Positions 31,606 to 40,196 of a DNA stretch of 60,495 nucleotides are shown here, piece by piece. The stretch comes from an uncultured Clostridia bacterium (lineage in GTDB: Bacteria; Bacillota; Clostridia; Christensenellales; CAG-314): the NCBI GenBank assembly GCA_944336125.1, contig CALVLA010000008.1, forward strand, positions 1 to 60,495, written 5' to 3'. The notes under the pieces were generated by a model. The model made no database searches. It saw only the letters and a list, made by a program, of their open reading frames with translations, and was not told the origin of the DNA. The position numbers were made by a program, and so were the translations under genes. Numbering within the stretch: the stretch's first letter is position 1; each line of letters begins with the position of its first letter.

Positions 31606-31911
31606 TTAGCCTTCGTCGCTGACCACGTAATCGCCCTGAGCTTCCTGACCGTTTACCGCCGCAAAAGACTGTCCGCAACGTGAATCGAAAAGCCTGACAA
31701 GAATAACGTCATCGCCTATTTTCACCACGTTGCGCCAAGGAATAAAAATGTCCTCCCTGTTTTTGAAAAACCTTCTGTCACTGGGAACGACAAGCCCTGT
31801 CACTTTGCAAGTGGCGCATGAGATCACCATATCGCAAATTCTCCCAAGTCTTTTTCCGTTTATGGTATTGACAACTTCCTTGCTTCTCAGTTCGTTGTAT
31901 GTTATGTCCAT
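31606..31911 (-). CDS. YlmC/YmxH-family PRC-barrel sporulation protein
   Basis: 101-aa PRC-barrel protein beginning MDITYNELRSKEVVNTINGKRLG, with VTGLVVPSD and DIFIPWRNVVKIGDDVILV, as in the YlmC/YmxH family. It lies 12 nt after sigG, the usual place of ylmC in Firmicutes. Its molecular role is not established. The last ~20 residues (DSRCGQSFAAVNGQEAQ) form an unusual extension. Confidence 0.88.
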   Translation of the reverse strand: MDITYNELRSKEVVNTINGKRLGRICDMVISCATCKVTGLVVPSDRRFFKNREDIFIPWRNVVKIGDDVILVRLFDSRCGQSFAAVNGQEAQGDYVVSDEG

Positions 31912-31923
31912 AAGCCCTCACCG

Positions 31924-32724
31924 CTAATTTATATGCGGTGCGGTTTCGTTTAATGACATCATCTGACGAATTCTGTCGAAAGCGCTTTTTTCAAGCCTTG
32001 ACACCTGTGCCTGTGATACTCCCACTTCAGCAGAAATTTCTGTTTGTGTTTTTCCCTCGAAGTATCTTTTTCTTAAAATTTGTTTTTCCCTGTCGTTAAG
32101 TTTTTCAAGTGCCTGACTTAACGATACGCTTTCGAGCCACCTCTCGTCGTTGTTTTTTTTGTCGCCTATCTGATCCATTACCAAAAGTGACTCGCTGTCA
32201 TCGTTAAAAACAGGTTCAAACAACGACACCGGTTCGCTTATCGCATCCAACGCATCCTTTACGTCGGCGTAAGGCAAATTTATTTCGTTGGCAATTTCCT
32301 GCAAACTCACTTGTCTTTCGGCGCCTTCTTCCAGTTTTTCCCTCGCTTTAAGGGCAAGGTAAGCCGTGTCTCTTGTACTTCTGCTGACATGTAAACTGTT
32401 TCCTTCCCTTAAAAGACGCCTTATCTCGCCTATTATCATAGGCACGGCATAAGTCGAAAACCTGAGATTGTACGACATATCAAAGTTATCCACCGCCTTG
32501 ACAAGGCCTACACACCCCGCCTGAAAAATGTCATCCATTGTTTTTACTCTTGCCGAATAACGCTGAACAACCGAAAGAACAAGCCGCATATTGCACATAA
32601 TGTACCTTCTGCGTGCAATTTTGTCCCCTTGTTTGACTTTTTTCATCAGTTCGTCGGATTCCTTTTTTGTTAGTTTCGGAAGCGTCGAAGTATCTATTCC
32701 GCAAATGGTAACCTTTTTTTTCAT
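31924..32724 (-). CDS. sigG: Sporulation sigma factor SigG
   Basis: Late forespore-specific RNA polymerase sigma factor. The 266-aa protein has the hallmark N terminus KVTICGIDTSTLPKL found in SigG, region 2 (NMRLVLSVVQRYS, FSTYAVPMIIGEIRR), EPVSLFEPVFNDD in region 3, and the region 4 helix-turn-helix KTQTEISAEVGVSQAQVSRLE. The start is the ATG after AGAGGTGGG; 26 upstream in-frame codons lack similarity. It is followed by the ymxH-like gene. spoIIGA and sigE, which precede sigG in most relatives, are not in this window. Confidence 0.95.
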   Translation of the reverse strand: MKKKVTICGIDTSTLPKLTKKESDELMKKVKQGDKIARRRYIMCNMRLVLSVVQRYSARVKTMDDIFQAGCVGLVKAVDNFDMSYNLRFSTYAVPMIIGEIRRLLREGNSLHVSRSTRDTAYLALKAREKLEEGAERQVSLQEIANEINLPYADVKDALDAISEPVSLFEPVFNDDSESLLVMDQIGDKKNNDERWLESVSLSQALEKLNDREKQILRKRYFEGKTQTEISAEVGVSQAQVSRLEKSAFDRIRQMMSLNETAPHIN

Positions 32725-32767
32725 ACCCACCTCTTTAGTTTTTATTAGTGTGTCAAATATCGGCAAA

Positions 32768-32796
32768 AAGTATACCCGACAGCAATTGACATACAA
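32768..32796 (-). promoter_or_regulatory. Candidate sigG promoter
   Basis: TTGTAT (32791-32796) and TATACT (32769-32774) are 16 nt apart, a sigma-A fit. The same -10 region reads GGGTATACTT, which also fits the forespore sigma-F/G -10 pattern GGNNANAMT, but a properly spaced -35 for those factors is not clear. Confidence 0.35.
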
Positions 32797-32814
32797 ATAC
32801 AATTGACATAAAAT
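32786..32814 (+). promoter_or_regulatory. Sigma-A promoter of the IlvD-like gene
   Basis: TTGACA and TAAAAT with a 17-nt spacer. CAATTGACATA occurs twice (32783-32793 and 32800-32810), 17 nt apart. Confidence 0.65.
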
Positions 32815-32831
32815 AAACTAAAGAGGCAGAA

Positions 32832-34478
32832 ATGTTAAATTTTTCCACATCGATTGAACAATTTACCGAGCAGCTTTCGCTTGAAGCGTTGGGGCTTAAT
32901 TTAAATAAAAAAACCGTTGCGATTGTTTCGGCTTACAACGAATTGTCTGTTTCCAACTCGGGACTTGACAAAATTTGCGAGCAAGTGAAAAAAGGTATTC
33001 TGTCAAAAGACTTCAATGCCATTACTTTCAATTTGCCAAATCTTTGCAGCGACCTCACCATGGGTTCCGAGGCGAACAAATACGTTTTGCCGCTAAGAGA
33101 CAACATAGCCGATTCGGTAGAAATGCTGGCGTCATTCCAGGCAATCGACGGCTTTGTTTTTGTGGCAAATGACGCCGCGACCGTTGCGGGAATGCTTATA
33201 GGATGTATGAGAGTAAACGTTCCTTCCCTGTTCATTGGCGGCGGAACAATGAAAACGGCACTCATAGGCGACAAAAAAATGGGATTTTATTCTGCCTATG
33301 AAACGCGCGGTCTTTTGAAAAGCGGAAAAATAAATTTGACCGACCTCGAAAAAATTCAGCACGACCTTATTCAGGGAAACGGAAACGCAAGCGACAACTA
33401 CCCAAGCAACAGTTCGCTTGTCATAGCCGAAGCAATGGGTCTCGCGCTGCCTAGAGTATCCACTTTGCCAGCCGACGACAAATCACGTTTTGAACTTGCG
33501 GAAAAAACAGGCGAAACAATTTGCACAATGATAAAAAACCTGATGACCCCTCGCTCAATCGCCTCAGCCGAAAGTATTAAAACGGCGGCTTGCGTGGATA
33601 TAGCCCTGGGTTCGTCATCCACAAGCGTAATCAACCTTATCGCCATATCCCACGAAACGGGAAACGACATCGACTTTTCATACTTTGACGAACTTTCAAA
33701 ATCTGTTCCGCGAATCGTCAACATATCTACAAGGCAGCAGTGCTTCATGGAAGATTTTGACAGCGCAGGCGGCGTTTATGCGGTAATAAAACAGCTTATC
33801 ACATGCGGAAAAGTTGACGGAATTTACAAAATATTTGACGGCACGCTTATGCGCGACAACATTGACAACATGGAGTTTGAACAAAGCGACGTCATAAAAA
33901 ACATGTCTAAGCAAAAGAAAAACTCCTTCACCGTAATGTACGGAAACATCGCGGAAGAAGGAGCGATAGGCTTTTTCAACGAAGTCGAAAGTTTTTCGGG
34001 ACCTGCCAGAGTTTTCGAAAACGAGGAAACCGCTTTGGACGCCATATCGGCAAAAGTAGTCAAAGCGGGCGACGTTGTTGTCATAAGAAACGAAGGACCT
34101 GTCAGCGGTCCGGGAATGCGGATAGTTTACCTCCCCCTTTCCATGCTTGTAGGTCTTGACCTTGACAAAAAGGTTGCGGTAATTACAGACGGACGTATTC
34201 CTGATATTTCGCGAGGCATTGCAATCGGCTGCGTAAACAAGGAAACAGCCGATAAAGACGGCGTCCTTGACGTAATCAAAAACGGCGACATCATAGAAAT
34301 AAACATGACAAAGCGCAGAGTCAACGTCAAGCTTAACGCAAGAGACATAGCAGTACGCAAAAAATACGTCGAGCCAAATATTCCCGAAGTGGGCGCGTTT
34401 TTGAAAAAGTATTCAAAAACAGTCTCCCCTTCAAATCAAGGCTGCATCACGGGGGTTGACAAAAAACAATCCGAATAA
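32832..34478 (+). CDS. IlvD/Edd-family protein lacking the iron-sulphur and catalytic residues
   Basis: 548-aa member of the dihydroxy-acid dehydratase/6-phosphogluconate dehydratase family by overall layout: SDLTMGSEANKYVLPLRDNI (73-92), NVPSLFIGGGTM, EAMGLALPRVSTLPAD, RNEGPVSGPGMR, VAVITDGRIPDISRG and DIIEINMTKRRVNVK. However the usual NCDKTTPG motif reads NDAATVAG (113-120), so the cluster Cys, the Mg-binding Asp and the active-site Lys are all replaced. The G.CGGM..N segment reads GNGNASDNYPSN (182-193), without its Cys. The first cluster motif is also missing. It is therefore unlikely to be a working dehydratase. It is complete, has a good promoter and a terminator, and is divergent from sigG. 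Confidence 0.8.
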   Translation: MLNFSTSIEQFTEQLSLEALGLNLNKKTVAIVSAYNELSVSNSGLDKICEQVKKGILSKDFNAITFNLPNLCSDLTMGSEANKYVLPLRDNIADSVEMLASFQAIDGFVFVANDAATVAGMLIGCMRVNVPSLFIGGGTMKTALIGDKKMGFYSAYETRGLLKSGKINLTDLEKIQHDLIQGNGNASDNYPSNSSLVIAEAMGLALPRVSTLPADDKSRFELAEKTGETICTMIKNLMTPRSIASAESIKTAACVDIALGSSSTSVINLIAISHETGNDIDFSYFDELSKSVPRIVNISTRQQCFMEDFDSAGGVYAVIKQLITCGKVDGIYKIFDGTLMRDNIDNMEFEQSDVIKNMSKQKKNSFTVMYGNIAEEGAIGFFNEVESFSGPARVFENEETALDAISAKVVKAGDVVVIRNEGPVSGPGMRIVYLPLSMLVGLDLDKKVAVITDGRIPDISRGIAIGCVNKETADKDGVLDVIKNGDIIEINMTKRRVNVKLNARDIAVRKKYVEPNIPEVGAFLKKYSKTVSPSNQGCITGVDKKQSE

Positions 34479-34481
34479 AAA

Positions 34482-34511
34482 AAGAGCGTCGTAACGACGC
34501 TCTTAATTTTT
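34482..34511. terminator. Bidirectional terminator between the IlvD-like gene and acpP
   Basis: AAGAGCGTCG and CGACGCTCTT form a perfect 10-bp stem with a 3-nt loop, flanked by A and T runs on both sides. Confidence 0.88.
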
Positions 34512-34742
34512 TTACTTTTGGCTTTTTTCGATATAGTCGACAACGTCTTTGATTGTCTTCATTTCCATGGCAACTTCGTCAGGAATAGTCAAATTGAATT
34601 CCGTTTCCAAAGCCATAATCATTTCGACAACGTCAAGAGAATCGGCTCCCAAATCGTTGATGATGTCGGATTCCATTTTAATTTCGTCTTCCGAAACGTT
34701 GATTTGAGCCGCAAGCATTTTTTTGATTTTTTCAAATACCAT
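34512..34742 (-). CDS. acpP: Acyl carrier protein
   Basis: 76-aa carrier of acyl chains in fatty acid synthesis. The phosphopantetheine serine is in LGADSLDVVEMIMALE, followed by FNLTIPDE. It stands alone between a RidA gene and a terminator, without fab genes in this window. ATG follows GGGGG at about 9 nt. It could also serve the serine-palmitoyltransferase-like enzyme at 11 kb, which in some bacteria uses acyl-ACP; that link is speculative. Confidence 0.95.
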   Translation of the reverse strand: MVFEKIKKMLAAQINVSEDEIKMESDIINDLGADSLDVVEMIMALETEFNLTIPDEVAMEMKTIKDVVDYIEKSQK

Positions 34743-34813
34743 GGTTATACCCCCTGTTTGAACATATTCACATTATAAACTAAAAATGAAAAATGTTCAA
34801 CACTTTTTTGCTT

Positions 34814-35194
34814 TTAGTCAGCGTAACCGATAGCTTCGATTTCGATAAGAGCGTCCATAGGAAGTCTTGCGATTTCGATGCAGGTACGAGCAGGGTAGTT
34901 TGAAGTGAAGTAAGTGCCGTAAATTTTGTTAACAGCCGCAAAATCGTTCATATCCTTAAGGAACACGGTAACTTTGATTACGTTTTCCAATTTGCTGCCG
35001 CCCTCTTCGAGAACTGCGATGAGGTTTTTGAAAGCAGCGTTAGTTTGTTCTTCGATGGAAGGACCGGCGAATTTACCGGTAGCAGGGTCAAGACCGAGCT
35101 GTCCGCTTGTAAACACCAAAGAATCAAATTTAAAGCCGTGTGAATAAGGGCCGATAGCAGCCGGAGCTTTTGAAGAAATAAGTGGTTTTTTCAT
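34814..35194 (-). CDS. RidA/YjgF-family enamine/imine deaminase
   Basis: 126-aa protein that hydrolyses reactive 2-aminoacrylate and related imines from PLP enzymes. GPYSHGFKFDSLVFTSGQLGLDP, EEQTNAAFKNLIAVLEEGGS, and the C-terminal signature NYPARTCIEIARLPMDALIEIEAI with the catalytic Arg are all present. Length and motifs place it in the archetypal RidA subgroup. AAAAGGGGGAT precedes the ATG. It is encoded upstream of acpP on the same strand, about 70 nt apart. Confidence 0.95.
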   Translation of the reverse strand: MKKPLISSKAPAAIGPYSHGFKFDSLVFTSGQLGLDPATGKFAGPSIEEQTNAAFKNLIAVLEEGGSKLENVIKVTVFLKDMNDFAAVNKIYGTYFTSNYPARTCIEIARLPMDALIEIEAIGYAD

Positions 35195-35265
35195 TATAAA
35201 ATCCCCCTTTTAGGTTTTATTTTATTGAGGGTATTATAACAAAAATACGATTGATTTGTCAACAT

Positions 35266-35406
35266 TCACAAGTCATCGGCGTCCTGCAAAGGATTTTTTT
35301 CATCCGAAGGAAGTCCCGTATAACTTCCGAGAGTATCCGTTTCGCTGTGAAAATTTTTAACTATTTCTTCAAGGAGTTTTTCAACCGATTTTTTGTGTTT
35401 TTTCAT
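35266..35406 (-). CDS. 46-aa conserved-looking small protein
   Basis: Short gene with GGAGG 6 nt before the ATG. The protein is a basic helix (KKHKKSVEKLLEEIVKNFH) followed by TDTLGSYTGLPSDEKNPLQ and ending in DADDL. I recall the pattern 'D.LGSYTG.P....P.QDADDL' from many short, unannotated clostridial proteins, but have not searched. The function is unknown. It lies between asnS and the ridA-like gene on the same strand, after the asnS terminator. Confidence 0.65.
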   Translation of the reverse strand: MKKHKKSVEKLLEEIVKNFHSETDTLGSYTGLPSDEKNPLQDADDL

Positions 35407-35452
35407 AAAGTACCTCCAACCACAGTTTTTGCATAAAACCAAATAAAATACA

Positions 35453-35480
35453 AAAAAAACGCAGGCTTGCCTGCGTTTTT
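35453..35480 (-). terminator. Intrinsic terminator of asnS
   Basis: ACGCAGG and CCTGCGT pair around a 4-nt loop, then eight Ts on the minus strand. Confidence 0.87.
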
Positions 35481-35489
35481 GGTTTTTTA

Positions 35490-36884
35490 TTAAAATTCTG
35501 CGTTTCCGACAGTACGAGGGAAAGGAAGCACGTCCCTTATGTTGTTTACGCCGGTGAGGTACATGACCATTCTTTCAAATCCGAGACCGTAACCGGCGTG
35601 TTTTGTTCCGCCGTATCTTCTGAGGTCGAGATACCACCAGTAGTCTTTTTCGCTGAGGTCAAGTTCCTTCATGCGACTTGTCAAAACATCGATACGTTCT
35701 TCCCTTTGGCTGCCGCCGATAAGTTCGCCGACGCCCGGAACAAGCATATCCATTGCTGCCACAGTTTTGCCGTCGTCGTTCATACGCATGTAGAAGGCTT
35801 TGATTTCCTTAGGGTAATCTGTAACAAAAACAGGTCCGTGATAAATTTTTTCGGTAAGATATCTCTCGTGTTCTGTCTGCAGATCACAGCCCCATGACAC
35901 TTTAAACTCAAAGTTGTCGTTGTTTTTCTCCAAAATTTTGACTGCCTCGGTATATGAAACCTGACCGAATTTACTATTGAGCAAATTGTTAAGTCTTTCT
36001 TTAAGACCTGTATCGACAAACTGATTGAAGAAATCCATTTCCTGCGCGCAGTTTTCCATAACGTAGGAAATAATGAATTTTACCATATCCTCGGCAAGCT
36101 TCATGTTGTCGTTGAGGTCGGCAAAAGCAATTTCAGGCTCAATCATCCAAAACTCTGCCGCGTGACGAGGCGTGTTGGATTTTTCCGCCCTGAAAGTAGG
36201 TCCGAATGTATAAACGTTTCCAAATGCCATTGCATAAGTTTCGGCATTGAGCTGTCCCGAAACGGTGAGGTTTGCCGATTTTTCAAAAAAGTCCTGTTTG
36301 TAATCGACGTTGCCGTCAGCGGTTTTAGGAACTTTTGCCATGTTCATGGTCGTTACTCTGAACATTTCGCCCGCGCCCTCACAGTCGCTGGCGGTAATAA
36401 TTGGAGTGTGAACGTATACGAAATTACTTTCCTGAAAGAATTTGTGAATTGCGTATGCGGCCACCGAACGGACTTTCATCACCGCATTAAACAAATTTGT
36501 CCTAGGTCTCAAGTGAGCTATTTCACGCAAAAACTCAACGCTGTGTCTTTTTTTCTGCAAAGGATAATCAGGCGTGGATTTTCCTTCAACTTCGATTTTT
36601 TCCGCCTTAAGTTCAAAAGGCTGTTTATTTTCGGGAGTAAGAACAAGCGTTCCCTCCACTCTTACGGCGCTTCCTACGTTAAGTTTTGAAATTTCGTCGA
36701 AATTGTCAATTTTTCCGTCTTCGAAAACGACTTGAAGGCATTTGAAGCAGCTTCCGTCGTTAAGCTCCATAAAGCCGAAAACTTTTGAGTCCCTTATCGT
36801 CCTTGCCCAACCGCAAACTTTGATTTTTTTGTCAGCGAAACTTTTTGAGTCCGCAAAAACCTGTTTAATGTATGTCCTGTCCAT
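35490..36884 (-). CDS. asnS: Asparaginyl-tRNA synthetase
   Basis: Class II aminoacyl-tRNA synthetase charging tRNA-Asn. The 464-aa protein has an N-terminal OB-fold anticodon-binding domain ([22 protein letters not shown]), motif 2 [24 protein letters not shown] and motif 3 [13 protein letters not shown] near the end. Length is normal. It lies 22 nt after ftsZ, as the last gene of the dcw transcript or nearly so, and ends in a strong terminator. No T-box leader is present. Confidence 0.97.
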   Translation of the reverse strand: MDRTYIKQVFADSKSFADKKIKVCGWARTIRDSKVFGFMELNDGSCFKCLQVVFEDGKIDNFDEISKLNVGSAVRVEGTLVLTPENKQPFELKAEKIEVEGKSTPDYPLQKKRHSVEFLREIAHLRPRTNLFNAVMKVRSVAAYAIHKFFQESNFVYVHTPIITASDCEGAGEMFRVTTMNMAKVPKTADGNVDYKQDFFEKSANLTVSGQLNAETYAMAFGNVYTFGPTFRAEKSNTPRHAAEFWMIEPEIAFADLNDNMKLAEDMVKFIISYVMENCAQEMDFFNQFVDTGLKERLNNLLNSKFGQVSYTEAVKILEKNNDNFEFKVSWGCDLQTEHERYLTEKIYHGPVFVTDYPKEIKAFYMRMNDDGKTVAAMDMLVPGVGELIGGSQREERIDVLTSRMKELDLSEKDYWWYLDLRRYGGTKHAGYGLGFERMVMYLTGVNNIRDVLPFPRTVGNAEF

Positions 36885-36906
36885 TTTTTATTCACCAAGT
36901 AAAATT

Positions 36907-38127
36907 TTATTTTCTCATTTTTCTGAGGAACGGAGGAATATTGCTGTCCTCTTCCTGCTGCAATCTAGGGCTGAACGGATCTTCGTTTTGCCTGTATGAC
37001 TGCGGCTGCTCGTATGAAGGCTGAGCAGGTCTTTGCTGAGGCTGCGCCTGTTCTTCCTTCTTTTCGTGCTGAGCAAACACGAAATCTATCCTCTCGTGTC
37101 CCAAAAACGGACGAGCGGTGGTTTCGAATTTTTTAGGTTTTTCCTCACCGAAAGCTTCGTTTTTTTCGTTTTCGCTCTTGCCGAAGCCTGTAGCGATGAT
37201 TGTTACCTGAACTTCCTCTTCGAGGTCGTCGCGGATGTCCGCACCGAAAATAATGTTTGCCTTTTCATCTACTACTTCGTGAATAAGGCTTACCGCGTGC
37301 TGAACTTCACCCATAGTAAGGTCAACGCCGCCAGTAATGTTTACGATAACGCCGGTTGCGCCTTCGATTGTAGTTTCAAGCAGCGGACTGTACACGGCTT
37401 GTCTTATCGCGTCGATTGTGCGGTTTTCACCTCTGCCGACGCCAAGTCCCATGTGTGCCATGCCGGTGTTTTTCATGATTGTCCTGACATCAGCAAAATC
37501 GAGATTGATGAGCGCAGGGAAAACGATAAGGTCAGAAATACCTTGAATACCCTGACGCAAAACGTCGTCGGCTCTTCTGAAAGCCTCAACCATAGTAATG
37601 TCTTTGTTGAAGTTTTGGGTAAGTTTGTCGTTAGGAATGACTACAAGCGTATCGACGTTTTTCCTGAGGTTGGCAATTCCGAGGTCTGCGTTGGACATCC
37701 TTCTGCGCCCTTCGAAAGCAAACGGTTTGGTAACCACCGCTACCGTCAGTGCGCCCAGTTCCTTAGCGATTGCGGCAACAACCGGAGCAGCTCCGGTACC
37801 TGTTCCGCCGCCCATGCCCGCAGTAATGAAAACAAGGTCAGTACCTCTCAACGCTTCGGCAATCGCCTCTCTGCTTTCCTCAGCGGCTTGTCTGCCCACT
37901 TCAGGGTCAGCGCCCGCGCCCAAACCTTTTGTGAGTTTTTCACCGATTTGTATGCGCTGAGTAGCCTTTGAAAGATAAAGCGCCTGCTTGTCCGTATTGA
38001 TTGCGACAAAATTTGCACTTTTGATACCCGACAAAATCATGCGGTTTACGGCGTTGTTTCCGCCGCCGCCGATACCTACTACTTTTATTTGTGCGACTTG
38101 CGAACTGATGTTGATTTCAGAATCCAT
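36907..38127 (-). CDS. ftsZ: Cell division protein FtsZ
   Basis: Tubulin-like GTPase forming the division ring. The 406-aa protein has [13 protein letters not shown], the tubulin signature [10 protein letters not shown] (106-115), the T7 loop [11 protein letters not shown], and the conserved C-terminal peptide [11 protein letters not shown] that binds FtsA and other partners. The linker before it (about residues 340-392) is rich in Q, P and E. It starts 1 nt after ftsA. Confidence 0.98.
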   Translation of the reverse strand: MDSEINISSQVAQIKVVGIGGGGNNAVNRMILSGIKSANFVAINTDKQALYLSKATQRIQIGEKLTKGLGAGADPEVGRQAAEESREAIAEALRGTDLVFITAGMGGGTGTGAAPVVAAIAKELGALTVAVVTKPFAFEGRRRMSNADLGIANLRKNVDTLVVIPNDKLTQNFNKDITMVEAFRRADDVLRQGIQGISDLIVFPALINLDFADVRTIMKNTGMAHMGLGVGRGENRTIDAIRQAVYSPLLETTIEGATGVIVNITGGVDLTMGEVQHAVSLIHEVVDEKANIIFGADIRDDLEEEVQVTIIATGFGKSENEKNEAFGEEKPKKFETTARPFLGHERIDFVFAQHEKKEEQAQPQQRPAQPSYEQPQSYRQNEDPFSPRLQQEEDSNIPPFLRKMRK

Positions 38128-38128
38128 T

Positions 38129-39289
38129 TTAACCTCCCAGACTCGACAAGAGTTTTTTGAAAAAGCCCACCTTTTCAGGTTTGCTTTGGCTTAAAGCGAT
38201 GCTAATCAAAGCGTAAGCCGAAGTATATTCCTGTTTGTCGTAAAGCGGCGAACTTGCGCTTGCGGCAAACAGTTGTTTTTCAAGACACTGCGAAAGATAA
38301 GTGAGTGCGCCTTTAACGTATGAAAAGGCTCCGCCTGTTACGTAATAAGGCATAGAGTTTGACAAAACGTGAGGACAACCCGAAAGGCATTTTTTAATGC
38401 TGTCCGCCATGTCTTCGATACGGCACCTAACGATTTCGTTTGCCTTGTCGGCGTTGACCTTAACTTTCGAGGAAGAAAGCTCGTCTGTTTCGGAATACTG
38501 CAAACCTACGTTGAGTTTGCCCAAAATTTCCTCCGCGTCGGAATAGTCGATTTCAAGGCACTGCGAAAGGTCGTCTGCCATCTGACCGCTTCCCACCGAA
38601 AAGGATTTTGCGTAAAGCACGCCGTCGCCCAACACTACGCTTACGGTTGTGGTAACAAATCCGCTGTCAATAAGTACGGCATAACCGTCCCTTACGTCAG
38701 GGCGAATGAGATACAACGCCTGAGCAAGGTTTTGAGCCACAAAATCGAAGTTTTTGACTCCGCACTCGCGTATTGCTTTTGAGACGAGATTTTTAAAATT
38801 GTTGTCAACAAAAATAAACGAAATTAAACCCGAAAGTTTTGTCGCAACTTCACCGATAGGGTCAATGACCTTTTTTTCGTCGTCTATAATGAAGTAAACC
38901 GACGAGCGTGAAATGGGAGAATAACCTTCAGGCTTGTCAAATCTGTCGGCATTTTGAAAGACTTCGCCGACGTTGTCTTTTGAAATTTTACGCGGCGCGG
39001 TAAAAATTGCGTCCGCCTGTTTAGTAACGTTTAAAGTAAATTCGCCCGGAACACCTACAAACACCTTTTCGAGTTTTGAGCCGGTTTTGTTTTCGAGCTG
39101 TTTGATAACGGAGGAAACCGCTTGCGACGCCTGAGCCTCGTCAATCCATTTTCCGTCATAGAAGGTACTGCATTTAATTTCAGCCTGAGCGACGATGTTG
39201 AAGTCGTCCCCTTCGACTTGAGAAGCGACAAAGCCGCAAATTTTCGAAGACCCGACGTCGATGACGGCGGCTGACGTAGTTTTAGGCAT
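38129..39289 (-). CDS. ftsA: Cell division protein FtsA
   Basis: Actin-like ATPase that tethers FtsZ to the membrane. The 386-aa protein has [16 protein letters not shown] at the N terminus, an SHS2 insert, the second phosphate region [15 protein letters not shown], the adenosine loop [14 protein letters not shown], and a C-terminal amphipathic helix [12 protein letters not shown] that would insert into the membrane. It is more divergent than average, but its place right before ftsZ is decisive. Confidence 0.92.
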   Translation of the reverse strand: MPKTTSAAVIDVGSSKICGFVASQVEGDDFNIVAQAEIKCSTFYDGKWIDEAQASQAVSSVIKQLENKTGSKLEKVFVGVPGEFTLNVTKQADAIFTAPRKISKDNVGEVFQNADRFDKPEGYSPISRSSVYFIIDDEKKVIDPIGEVATKLSGLISFIFVDNNFKNLVSKAIRECGVKNFDFVAQNLAQALYLIRPDVRDGYAVLIDSGFVTTTVSVVLGDGVLYAKSFSVGSGQMADDLSQCLEIDYSDAEEILGKLNVGLQYSETDELSSSKVKVNADKANEIVRCRIEDMADSIKKCLSGCPHVLSNSMPYYVTGGAFSYVKGALTYLSQCLEKQLFAASASSPLYDKQEYTSAYALISIALSQSKPEKVGFFKKLLSSLGG

Positions 39290-39344
39290 AACTCCTCCTG
39301 TAAAGGTGATATTTTATTATATAATTTTAGCAGTCAAAAGTCAA

Positions 39345-39370
39345 TAAAGAAAGGCGGAAAAATCCGCCTT
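39345..39370 (-). terminator. Weak terminator between ftsQ and ftsA
   Basis: AAGGCGG and CCGCCTT pair, followed on the minus strand by TCTTTATT. The poor T run suggests partial termination. Confidence 0.5.
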
Positions 39371-39374
39371 GAAG

Positions 39375-40160
39375 TCATTGTACCGACGCGGTGTAATTAC
39401 CGTTTGCGTCCTTGATATTGTTTCTGTAAATACCGTTGGGAACCGAATCCTTTTTGTCGAGATAAAGTCCGTAAACCGCGCTGAATTTTTTGTCTAAGTC
39501 TATTGAAGGGCCCGAAATTTCGAAACGCGCTCCGTCATGAATGTAGCAAAGGATTTTTCCGCTTTGAAAATCGACATTTTTGATGAGAGCCGGAATCGAT
39601 TGATAGTCAAATCCCTCGTAGTTGTAAATTGTTTCAAAAAGCTTTTGAATGATATTATAGTTTTCAATGTTTGCAAAGCAGGACGAAACGTAACTTCCTA
39701 CTTCAGGAGCGGAAATTTCACCAAGTTCACCCGAAAGCTCGACAAGCGGCGGAAGCGAAGCAGGATTTTTTTCCATGACAAATCCGTCGTAAGAACAAAC
39801 GTAAACGTTCCCCTCCGACTCAATATAGTAAAGAGGAACCCTCACTTGCGCAAAAATTTTGACCTTGTCGGGAAAAACTTTTTCGATATATTTTACCTTT
39901 ACTTTTAAGTTTGCTTTTTCAAAATTTTGTGTGATTTTGTCTTTCGAAAGCAAAAAAATGTTGTTTCCGAACAAATCGGAAAAACAGTTTTTAGCGTCGA
40001 CAACCCCCGTATCATCTTCCGAAGGTTCAATCAGGTTGTTGCCGTCGTCAACAAAGTAAACTTCCGCCGAGCGGAAAGTAAAAATTGTACTGCTTAAAAT
40101 AACGACAAGCACAACCGCGACAAAAACGCAAAATATGATAATGAGTTTTTTGTTTTTCAT
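39375..40160 (-). CDS. ftsQ: FtsQ/DivIB-family division protein
   Basis: 261-aa bitopic membrane protein: a short basic N terminus (KNKKL), one membrane helix over about residues 6-28, and an extracytoplasmic POTRA-type domain (FRSAEVYFVDDG, KVFPDKVKIFAQVRVPLYYIE). In the divisome it links FtsL/FtsB and the septal synthase. Sequence identity in this family is low; position between murA and ftsA supports the call. Confidence 0.87.
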   Translation of the reverse strand: MKNKKLIIIFCVFVAVVLVVILSSTIFTFRSAEVYFVDDGNNLIEPSEDDTGVVDAKNCFSDLFGNNIFLLSKDKITQNFEKANLKVKVKYIEKVFPDKVKIFAQVRVPLYYIESEGNVYVCSYDGFVMEKNPASLPPLVELSGELGEISAPEVGSYVSSCFANIENYNIIQKLFETIYNYEGFDYQSIPALIKNVDFQSGKILCYIHDGARFEISGPSIDLDKKFSAVYGLYLDKKDSVPNGIYRNNIKDANGNYTASVQ

Positions 40161-40196
40161 CTAAAAAATTTTAACATATTTTTTACGCTTTTGCAA

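Noticed and set aside
35195-36906. Possible T-box or riboswitch controlling asnS
   Set aside because: asnS starts 22 nt after ftsZ, leaving no room for a T-box leader, and no specifier hairpin or T-box sequence was found.
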